A stretch of 42,977 nucleotides of DNA from Candidatus Makaraimicrobium thalassicum (lineage in GTDB: Bacteria > Omnitrophota > Gorgyraeia > Tantalellales > Tantalellaceae), in the NCBI GenBank assembly GCA_003644505.1, contig QNCM01000010.1, forward strand, positions 1-42,977, in the 5' to 3' direction. Both the position numbers and the translations under genes were made by a program. The notes under the pieces are model-generated. The model was given only the letters and a program-made list of their open reading frames with translations, searched no databases and was not told the origin of the DNA. Positions 26,419 to 33,292 of this stretch are shown piece after piece. Each line of letters starts with the position of its first letter. Position 1 is the first letter of the stretch.

Positions 26419-26471
26419 CCCGTCCGTATTTTTGGTTCTGGTTTTAACTACTATTCTGATCGTGTGATAAG

Positions 26472-26626
26472 GAAATGTTTGAACTATTTTGCGCCGGGCC
26501 GGCCAATTCCCCCAGCGAGGGAATTGGCCTCGAAGGATGTCCTCGCTCTCCCTCAGGCCTTGGGCCTTCGGGAACCTTGCCCGCTCGGACATCCAACGCC
26601 CTGCGCAAAACAGTTCAAACATTTTC
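26472..26626. repeat. MITE-like or structured RNA element with nested inverted repeats
   Basis: An outer inverted repeat pairs 26476-26499 with 26598-26621 (24 bases, two mismatches; core TGTTTGAACT...TTTTGCGC) and frays outward over GAAA/TTTC. Inside it lies a perfect 11-base stem, GGCCAATTCCC (26501-26511) with 26519-26529 and a seven-base loop. A second stem is GGATGTCC (26535-26542) with GGACATCC (26587-26594), enclosing AGGCC-TTG-GGCCT (26555-26567). Folded, it makes a branched, cloverleaf-like shape. GTGATA occurs outside both ends (26464-26469 and 26634-26639). No convincing gene is inside. Candidates are a miniature transposable element or a structured RNA. Confidence 0.65.
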
Positions 26627-26681
26627 TACAAGCGTGATATGACACACAAATTGCGAGTCACAAAAAAAAGGAGGAAATCTT

Positions 26682-27077
26682 ATGCGTAGGATGTTTGCGT
26701 TATTGATCGCTGCCGGAGTTCTGACGGCCGGGTGCGCGAGTTCCGCGATAAAAGGGGTGGATGTTTATACTTTCGAGAAGGACCGGGTCGATCAGAAGAT
26801 CGGGGGGAACCAGGGGTATCTGACGGGCAGGGCTCCGGCGGCTCCCGCGAAGACGAGAGAGACCAAAAGGACCCTTATAGGCGTGGACATAGAGGTGCCG
26901 GCATTTTTTGCCGGCAAAGGCGGTGAAGGGGACACCGAAGCACAGCCGCAGAAAACATCAGGCTCTTCCGTGAAGAAGAAAGTGCGGCAGAAGGAGACAG
27001 CGGTAAGGGTAGAGAAGAAGACGGTGGCGGTAGATGCGGCGGAAAAGTCCGGCGCTGGTGACGAATGGATAAAATGA
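26682..27077 (+). CDS. Small lipoprotein of unknown function
   Basis: The 131-residue product has an N-terminal signal, MRRMFALLIAAGVLTAGC, with a lipobox LTAGC (Cys18), so it should be a membrane-anchored lipoprotein. The rest is charged and low in complexity: a segment GVDVYTFEKDRVDQKIGGNQ, then Pro/Ala/Lys-rich sequence and a lysine-rich tail. I recognise no enzyme domain. A strong AAAAGGAGG precedes the ATG, and its last 13 bases overlap the start of the PgpH-type gene, so the two are coupled. A role in envelope signalling with that hydrolase is speculation. Confidence 0.78.
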   Translation: MRRMFALLIAAGVLTAGCASSAIKGVDVYTFEKDRVDQKIGGNQGYLTGRAPAAPAKTRETKRTLIGVDIEVPAFFAGKGGEGDTEAQPQKTSGSSVKKKVRQKETAVRVEKKTVAVDAAEKSGAGDEWIK

Positions 27078-29329
27078 ACAGAGCGTATAGATATAAGAGA
27101 TTGGCAGAGATAGCGACTCGCAGGGAAACAGTCTCGATCTTTCTGATCGTGGTGTTCATCGCGGCGGCGCTTTCCAGTATGTTCATCAGTCCGCAGCTGT
27201 ATCAGTGGAGCATACACGAAGGGGATGTTGCGCTCAAGGATATATATGCCCCGTACGATTTTACCTATTTCTGGGGGGTGGACGAGGAAAGCACGGTGAA
27301 GGCGAAGGACGCCGCTGTGCGCGCAATGCCGTACTGGCTCCGGCGTGACCCTGCCCTGGAGGAAAAACAAAGAGCCCGGTTTGAACGTTTTTTTGACATG
27401 CTCGACGCGGAAAGGGAACAGAATGTTCCTATAGGCGAAAAGGTAACCAGTCTGAAGGCCGCTATGGAAGAGAGGCCTTCGGACAGGAATCTCAGGTTTT
27501 TCCTGGAATATCCGGACCCGCTGGAGATAAAGCAGGGGACGTTCGGCATTCTTGAGGACGTCTTTCGGACCGGTTATATCAGCCGGGATGATCTGGATCA
27601 TTTGCGAAGAAAAGGCGTTCAGGGGGTAATTGTTTTCAATAAAGAGGCCGGCACTGAGACTGAACAGGCTCCGGAAGACCTCCTGGACAGGGGCGGGATC
27701 CGGGCCGTGACAGAGGATTATGCTTCGAAGCGGTTCGCGAGTGACCGGAAGACGAGGCAGGCGGTGGCCGCTCTTATCTCTGCATATATCGCGCCTAATC
27801 TGAGGATAGACGAGAAGAGGACGGAAGCGGAAACAGAGGAGATGCTCAAAGGGGTCGAGCCGGTATCCCGCAGATGGGCGGTGAAGAAAAACGAACTTAT
27901 AATCGAGAAAGGCAAAAGAGTAAACGTACGTCATATCGCTCAGATATCGCAGCTCAGAAGGGTTTTTCGGCCCGGAGTGAAACCGACATTTTTTTTCGGG
28001 GTACTGCTTCTGTTCCTGCTGCTCGGTTTGATCGCGGCTGTCTATACTTCGTTCAGCCGGAAGAGGAATTTCTTGATGGACACAAAAAGCGTCGCGATCG
28101 TTCTTTTAAATATGTTCATTATGATCGTTCTGGCGGATTTTATCATGCGTTCGCCGCAACCCAGTTATTTTATTCCCATGGCGAGCATAGGCATGATGAT
28201 CACGCTTCTTGTGGGGTTCAACATGGCATTCCTTACCGTTGTGCTTATGAGTGTCCTCATATCTCTGCTTGTCGGGGGGAAAATCGAGATGACGTTGGTG
28301 CTGATGGTGGGAAGCACGGTTGGAATGTTCGCTGTCAGGGATGTCAGGTGCCGGACAAGAATACTGTGGGCGGGCCTTCTGGTCGGTACGGCAAAATTTC
28401 TGGCTGTTGCCTGTATAGGGCTTATCAATGGTATGGAGCTGGATTTTTATGTGAAAGACGGCATCTGGAGCATAGCCAGCGGCCTGTTTTCGGGCTTTAT
28501 AGTCATGGGGCTGCTTCCTGTGTTCGAACATCTTTTCAAGGTTCCCACGAATATCAGCCTGCTGGAACTGTCGGATCTCAATCATCCGCTTTTGAAAAAA
28601 CTGTCCATGGAGGCCGCGGGGACGTATCATCACAGCATCACGGTCGGCAATCTGGCGGAAGCGGCCTGCGATTCCATAGGCGCGAACAGCCTGCTGGCAA
28701 GGGTCGGAGCATATTACCACGACATCGGCAAGATGCCCAAGGCCGAGTATTTCAGCGAGAACGAGATGGGGTCCAAGTCTATGCACGCGAAGCTGGCCCC
28801 GTCGATGAGCGCTCTTATCATCTCCAAACACGTGAAAGAAGGCGTGGAAATAGCTAAAAAATACAAACTGAACAGTACTATAATCGATTTTATTACCCAG
28901 CATCACGGGAACAGCCTGGTGTATTATTTTTATCAGAAGGCGATAGAGAAGTCCGGCAGCGGTACGGTGCTGGAAGAGGAGAATTTCCGCTACCCCGGGC
29001 CGAAACCCCAGACCAAGGAAAGCGCGATCGTGCTTCTGGCCGATTCGGTCGAGGCTTCGAGCCGTGCGCTCGGCGATCCGACACATTCCCGCATCAGGCA
29101 CCTTGTGAAGAAAATTATAAACAATAAATTCATCGACGGCCAGCTCGACGAATGCGACCTTACGCTCAGGGATATGCATAACATCGCGGACAGTTTTGTA
29201 AGGGTGCTCATGGCCATTTTTCACACGCGGTTGAATTACCCGGAAAACACAAAGAAATCACCGAATGGGACGTTGCCGGATGACAGTAAAAATAAACAGC
29301 GGAAACCAAAACAAAAAAAGAAGGATTAA
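27065..29329 (+). CDS. PgpH-type 7TM-HD phosphohydrolase
   Basis: The 754-residue membrane protein has one N-terminal transmembrane segment (about 23-43) and a large extracytoplasmic 7TMR-HDED region (to about 300). A block of membrane helices (about 305-495) is followed by a cytoplasmic HD domain with TYHHSITVGNLAEAA (His522-His523) and YYHDIGKM (His552-Asp553). This is the YqfF/PgpH architecture; characterised members cleave cyclic di-AMP. The substrate here is by family. Its start lies within the lipoprotein gene and its end within ybeY, so three genes are physically coupled. A few bases separate two possible start codons (27065, 27074). Confidence 0.9.
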   Translation: MDKMNRAYRYKRLAEIATRRETVSIFLIVVFIAAALSSMFISPQLYQWSIHEGDVALKDIYAPYDFTYFWGVDEESTVKAKDAAVRAMPYWLRRDPALEEKQRARFERFFDMLDAEREQNVPIGEKVTSLKAAMEERPSDRNLRFFLEYPDPLEIKQGTFGILEDVFRTGYISRDDLDHLRRKGVQGVIVFNKEAGTETEQAPEDLLDRGGIRAVTEDYASKRFASDRKTRQAVAALISAYIAPNLRIDEKRTEAETEEMLKGVEPVSRRWAVKKNELIIEKGKRVNVRHIAQISQLRRVFRPGVKPTFFFGVLLLFLLLGLIAAVYTSFSRKRNFLMDTKSVAIVLLNMFIMIVLADFIMRSPQPSYFIPMASIGMMITLLVGFNMAFLTVVLMSVLISLLVGGKIEMTLVLMVGSTVGMFAVRDVRCRTRILWAGLLVGTAKFLAVACIGLINGMELDFYVKDGIWSIASGLFSGFIVMGLLPVFEHLFKVPTNISLLELSDLNHPLLKKLSMEAAGTYHHSITVGNLAEAACDSIGANSLLARVGAYYHDIGKMPKAEYFSENEMGSKSMHAKLAPSMSALIISKHVKEGVEIAKKYKLNSTIIDFITQHHGNSLVYYFYQKAIEKSGSGTVLEEENFRYPGPKPQTKESAIVLLADSVEASSRALGDPTHSRIRHLVKKIINNKFIDGQLDECDLTLRDMHNIADSFVRVLMAIFHTRLNYPENTKKSPNGTLPDDSKNKQRKPKQKKKD

Positions 29330-29741
29330 TCTTTCAAAGACGGAAAAAGCCGCGGAAGCGGCCCTGAAAGCGCTGGGCAGGGACAATATAGAGCTGAATA
29401 TAATGTTCCTCAGCAATCAAAAAATACGGGCGCTTAACCGCGCTTATCTGCATACGGATAAGGCAACGGACGTTATCGCGTTCCCCCCGGGAGACGGAAC
29501 AGGCAAAGGGAAGAGAAAGGGTGAAAAAGGCAGGTTTTTTCTGGGGGACATAGCGATCTCCTCGGATAAAGCGGCCGGGAACGCCAGAGCCTACGGGATG
29601 ACCTTTATGGAGGAAATAGTCCTTTACGTGATACACGGCACGCTGCATCTTATGGGGTACAGGGACGCCACGGAAAAAAGCCGCAATGCGATGCGGAAAA
29701 AAGAAAATGAAGTCTTACAAAAAGTCAGAAGGTACCTATAG
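29280..29741 (+). CDS. ybeY: Endoribonuclease YbeY (rRNA maturation factor)
   Basis: YbeY is a zinc-dependent RNase involved in 16S rRNA 3'-end maturation. I chose ATG 29280 (153 residues, MTVKINSGNQ); ATG 29265 would add five residues. Typical segments are LNIMFLSNQKIRALNRAYL, ATDVIAFP, LGDIAIS and EIVLYVIHGTLHLMGYRD. In the zinc motif HGxLHLxGYDH the first two histidines (119, 123) are present but the third position is Asp129. The first 50 bases lie inside the PgpH gene, and the last 35 overlap the DgkA gene. The order pgpH-ybeY-dgkA is conserved in Firmicutes. Confidence 0.9.
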   Translation: MTVKINSGNQNKKRRINLSKTEKAAEAALKALGRDNIELNIMFLSNQKIRALNRAYLHTDKATDVIAFPPGDGTGKGKRKGEKGRFFLGDIAISSDKAAGNARAYGMTFMEEIVLYVIHGTLHLMGYRDATEKSRNAMRKKENEVLQKVRRYL

Positions 29742-30432
29742 CAAGGCGTTTTTCCAAAGCGTAAACGCCGCTCTGGAAGGAGTCGTGCACACGCTCAAGT
29801 CGGAACGCAACATGCGGTTGCATTTCCTGGTGGCGTTCCTGGTCCTGATCGCGGGGATCTATTTTAATTTCAGCGCCGTAGAATTCATGCTGCTGTGTTT
29901 CACGGTGACGTTTGTCCTGGTCGCGGAGATGTTCAACACGGCTATTGAATACACGATAGACCGTATTAACGATGAGTATCATCCGCTGGCGAAGATCGCC
30001 AAGGATATCGCGGCCGGCGCGGTATTTGTCAGTAGCGTCAACGCCGCTGTTATCGGATATATCCTGTTATCCAAGCGTATAGGCAGGTATATCGGCGGAC
30101 CCTTTTTCATAATCAAACAGTCCTCGTGGCATATAACCCTGATCGTGCTTTTGATCGTCATCGGGCTGGTATTATTCATAAAGGTGGCGCGAAAGGAAAA
30201 ATCCCTTTTAAGAGGCGGTATGCCCAGCGGGCACTCTGCTTCCGCGTTCGCGGTCTGGGTCGTGGTTTCGTTCGTCACGGGCAACACTCTGGTATGTCTG
30301 CTGGTGTTCTTTCTGGCTGTGTTCGTAGCCAGGAGCCGGATGGCGAACGGGATCCACACATTGTGGCAGGTTGTTGCGGGAAGCGTTCTGGGGACGCTGG
30401 TGGCCTTGCTTGTGCTGCAGCTGTTATCGTGA
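29707..30432 (+). CDS. DgkA-type lipid kinase fused to a PAP2 phosphatase
   Basis: The 241-residue membrane protein carries two domains. Residues 1 to about 125 are DgkA-like, with RNMRLH and the catalytic EMFNTAIEYTIDRI (Glu74, Asn77, Glu81). In Gram-positive bacteria this group phosphorylates undecaprenol. Residues about 145-241 are PAP2-like: LLRGGMPSGHS (173-176 PSGH), then SR at 210-211 and His217. The usual motif-3 aspartate is Gln221. The fusion could make and recycle undecaprenyl phosphate; that is inference. ATG 29707 is chosen because 29686 lies deep in ybeY and adds an unrelated lead. Confidence 0.85.
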   Translation: MKSYKKSEGTYSKAFFQSVNAALEGVVHTLKSERNMRLHFLVAFLVLIAGIYFNFSAVEFMLLCFTVTFVLVAEMFNTAIEYTIDRINDEYHPLAKIAKDIAAGAVFVSSVNAAVIGYILLSKRIGRYIGGPFFIIKQSSWHITLIVLLIVIGLVLFIKVARKEKSLLRGGMPSGHSASAFAVWVVVSFVTGNTLVCLLVFFLAVFVARSRMANGIHTLWQVVAGSVLGTLVALLVLQLLS

Positions 30433-30508
30433 GTTTTAGTGAACATTCCCTGAATACGAGCACACAAGTGATGAATTGATGAAACTAATGAAATAAAAAG
30501 GAACAGTC

Positions 30509-31147
30509 ATGAAGAGAACATGGAACAAATTCCTGATCAATTTTATCAATGGCATCGTGATATTGCTGCCGGTGGTGGTTACGGTCGCGCTTATAAGGTT
30601 TTTTGTGCTGCAGATAAACAATATTGTACTGGATCCCATAATGGGATTTCTAGCGCCCAAGGTAGCGGGCCCCCAGCGTATTTACATAGCCAAAGCGCTG
30701 ATCTTTTTTGTTGTCCTGTTCGCGGTGGCTTTGATCGGCTGGGGGGCGAAGATTCTGGTCATCAAGCGGACTTTTCTGATAGGGGAGCGGCTTTTACTCA
30801 AGGTCCCGTTCATGGGAAGAATATATAATGCCGCCAAGCAGATATTTTCGGCGTTTCTCGGACAGGGGAAGACGATATTCAAGCAGGTGGTTCTTGTGGA
30901 ATATCCGCGGAAAGGCCTGTATTGCATAGGGTTCACGACCGGCACCGTAAAAGGCGAAATAAAGGAATCCCTGGGCCAGAGCGGTATTAACGTGTTTATA
31001 CCTACGACGCCTAACCCGACAAGCGGTTTATTCCTGATCGTGCCGAGGGAGAATATACGTTTTTTGAAAATGACCGTGGAAGATGGCATGAAGCTTGTCA
31101 TTTCCGGCGGTTCTGTGGCGCCGCCGTCCCAGGAGGAAAACAGGTAG
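30509..31147 (+). CDS. DUF502 family membrane protein
   Basis: The 212-residue protein begins MKRTWNKFLINFINGIVILLP, a membrane segment, and has a second at about 63-83. Then comes the conserved soluble part PFMGRIYNAAKQIFSAFLG and VFIPTTPNPTSGLFLIVPRE, the hallmark of DUF502 (PF04367). The biochemical function of the family is not known to me. AAAAGGAAC precedes the ATG. It sits between a lipid-kinase fusion and recO, and its C-terminal 15 residues are polar. Confidence 0.85.
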   Translation: MKRTWNKFLINFINGIVILLPVVVTVALIRFFVLQINNIVLDPIMGFLAPKVAGPQRIYIAKALIFFVVLFAVALIGWGAKILVIKRTFLIGERLLLKVPFMGRIYNAAKQIFSAFLGQGKTIFKQVVLVEYPRKGLYCIGFTTGTVKGEIKESLGQSGINVFIPTTPNPTSGLFLIVPRENIRFLKMTVEDGMKLVISGGSVAPPSQEENR

Positions 31148-31157
31148 AGACCAGATC

Positions 31158-31919
31158 ATGGCAGCTCAGAATGCGGAAGGAGTGATCCTCAGAAAATATT
31201 ACCTTCGGGAAACCAGTTATATCCTGGTCATATTCACAAGAGAATTCGGAAAGATAAGGGGAGTTATAAAAGGGGTCAGGAACCCTTATCCGCAGTTTGC
31301 GGGAAATTTCGAGATATTTACGCAGTGTCAACTGCTTTTTTACAGAAAGAAGAACAGGCAGATGGACCTGATCACCCAGTGTGAGGCGCTGGATTTTTTC
31401 CTTCCGGTGAGAAAAGACATTGAAAGGTTGACATATGCCAGCTATTTTATAGAATTGATAGACATGGTCACCAGTGATTATGACGTAAACGAAAAACTTT
31501 ACCGGACCCTGACTGAGAGCCTCCGTCTGCTGGGCAGCGGGGCCAGCGCAAAACGCGTTGGCAGGATATTCGAACTGAAATTTCTGGAGGCGTTAGGTTT
31601 GAGCCCCCGGCTGGATGAGTGCGCTGAATGCGGTTCGCCGATAAAGGAAGAGAGCTGCTTCAGCGTGAAAAGCGGCGGCGTGTTATGCCGGGTATGCGGC
31701 CGGCGCAGCAGGTCATGCCTCCGCATGTCGCTGGGGACAGTGAACTTTATGCGCAAAATACAGCTGAGTGAACTGCCGAAGACCTCCCGGATCAAGGTCA
31801 GCAGGGATGTAGGTAAAGAGACAGAGGATATCCTCAAGAGGTTTTTGCAGTATCATATAAACAGGCCCGTAAAGTCGCTCAAGTTTCTCCGGCAGCTTCA
31901 GGATGAGGGCATAGTATAA
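31158..31919 (+). CDS. recO: DNA repair protein RecO
   Basis: RecO helps load RecA at gaps together with RecR. I chose ATG 31158 (253 residues, MAAQNAEGVILRKYYLRETSYI), which matches the family N-terminus. The frame open from 31095 overlaps the DUF502 gene. An OB-fold N-terminus (GKIRGVIKGVRNP) is followed by a helical part with a zinc site CAECG ... LCRVCG. Length is typical. Its place between the pgpH-ybeY-dgkA group and glyS copies the Firmicutes order. Confidence 0.92.
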   Translation: MAAQNAEGVILRKYYLRETSYILVIFTREFGKIRGVIKGVRNPYPQFAGNFEIFTQCQLLFYRKKNRQMDLITQCEALDFFLPVRKDIERLTYASYFIELIDMVTSDYDVNEKLYRTLTESLRLLGSGASAKRVGRIFELKFLEALGLSPRLDECAECGSPIKEESCFSVKSGGVLCRVCGRRSRSCLRMSLGTVNFMRKIQLSELPKTSRIKVSRDVGKETEDILKRFLQYHINRPVKSLKFLRQLQDEGIV

Positions 31920-31945
31920 ATACCGGCAAGGTAAGGCAGGAAGAA

Positions 31946-33271
31946 ATGGATAAGAAAAAAACGGACAAAGTAGAAATGAAGGATATAGCGAACCTCTGCA
32001 GGCGGCGCGGCTTTATTTTTCAGGACAGCGAGATCTATGGCGGTATCGGCAGCGTGTGGGATTACGGCCCGCTCGGCATTGAACTCAAAAAGAACATAAG
32101 GGACCAGTGGTGGAAAAGCATGGTGTATGACCGCAGCGATGTCGAGGGGCTTGACGCGGCGATACTGATGAACCCTGAGGTGTGGAAAGCTTCCGGGCAT
32201 GTGACCTCGTTCGCGGACCTGCTGGTCGATTGCAGGGAATGCAAAAAGAGGTTTCGCATAGATAAGATCGAAGGCAGGCGATGCCCGGAATGCGGGGGGG
32301 AACTTACGGAACCGAAAAGTTTCAATCTCATGTTCAAGACACAGATGGGGTCTGTCGAAGGGCAGACCCAGGATGTCTACCTGAGGCCGGAGACGGCCCA
32401 GGGGATATTCGTGAATTTCGAGAACATACTTAACACCAGCCGCCGCAAGCTTCCGTTCGGTGTCGCCCAGATCGGCAAAGCTTTCCGTAACGAGATAACC
32501 ACCGGTAATTTTACGTTCAGGAGCCGGGAGTTCGAACAGATGGAACTTGAGTTTTTCGTCAAACCGGGGGAAGACGAAAAGTGGTACGATTACTGGGTGG
32601 CCGAACGCATGAGCTGGTACCTCTCCCTGGGCATAAGCAAGGAGCACCTGAGGCTGCGCGAGCACGGGAAAGAAGAACTGGCACATTACGCCAAAAGGTG
32701 CCATGACATAGAGTTCCTTTTCTCAATGGGCTGGTCGGAACTGGAAGGTATCGCTAACAGGCAGGATTACGATCTTAAACAGCATACGAGAATAAGCGGC
32801 AGGGATCTTCAGTACTTTGACGATATTACGGGTGAACGTTATCTGCCGTATGTCATAGAACCTTCGGGCGGAGTCGACAGGGCGGTCCTCGCGTTCCTCG
32901 TTGACGCTTACAGGTCAGAGGTCGTGAGGGAAAGGAAACGTGTTTTTCTTTCGCTTGACAGGCGGCTCGCGCCGATCAAGACAGCGGTCCTGCCGCTTCT
33001 TAAGAACAGGCCCGAGATAGTGGAGATGGCGCACAGGATACGGGATGATATCAGGGGGAATAACCGGGTCGTGTATGACGACACGGCCGCTATCGGCCGG
33101 CTGTATCGCAGACAGGACGAGATCGGCACGCCTTACTGCGTTACCGTGGATGTAGATTCCCTGAGCGACGGAAAGGTTACCGTAAGGGACAGGGATACCA
33201 TGGAACAGGAAAGAGTGGAGGCTTCCAGGCTTAAGGGAATCCTGGAGAAAAGGATGGGTTCAAAGACGTAA
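31946..33271 (+). CDS. glyS: Glycyl-tRNA synthetase, dimeric single-chain type
   Basis: A class II synthetase of 441 residues of the alpha-2 kind, not the bacterial alpha/beta GlyQ+GlyS. It begins RRGFIFQDSEIYGGIGSVWDYGPLG and carries a CRECKKRF ... CPECGG zinc motif. LRPETAQGIFVNF, GKAFRNEI and SREFEQMELEFF (motif 2) are present, and a C-terminal anticodon domain follows. The symbol glyS follows common use for this form (also glyQS). AGGCAGGAAG precedes the ATG. The gene follows recO, as gly genes do in Firmicutes. Confidence 0.95.
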   Translation: MDKKKTDKVEMKDIANLCRRRGFIFQDSEIYGGIGSVWDYGPLGIELKKNIRDQWWKSMVYDRSDVEGLDAAILMNPEVWKASGHVTSFADLLVDCRECKKRFRIDKIEGRRCPECGGELTEPKSFNLMFKTQMGSVEGQTQDVYLRPETAQGIFVNFENILNTSRRKLPFGVAQIGKAFRNEITTGNFTFRSREFEQMELEFFVKPGEDEKWYDYWVAERMSWYLSLGISKEHLRLREHGKEELAHYAKRCHDIEFLFSMGWSELEGIANRQDYDLKQHTRISGRDLQYFDDITGERYLPYVIEPSGGVDRAVLAFLVDAYRSEVVRERKRVFLSLDRRLAPIKTAVLPLLKNRPEIVEMAHRIRDDIRGNNRVVYDDTAAIGRLYRRQDEIGTPYCVTVDVDSLSDGKVTVRDRDTMEQERVEASRLKGILEKRMGSKT

Positions 33272-33292
33272 AAAAGGAGGAAAGAGGACAAA

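Noticed and set aside
26065-26689. Open frames on both strands across the palindromic element
   Set aside because: They cross inverted repeats and the aspS end, share no homology and arise from the GC-rich symmetrical sequence.
26792-27934. Open frame of 380 codons antisense to the lipoprotein and PgpH genes
   Set aside because: It spans two sense genes, including their overlap, and shows no domain; a shadow frame.
28106-29224. Open frame of 372 codons antisense to the HD domain
   Set aside because: Its His-rich translation is simply the complement of sense codons in the PgpH gene.
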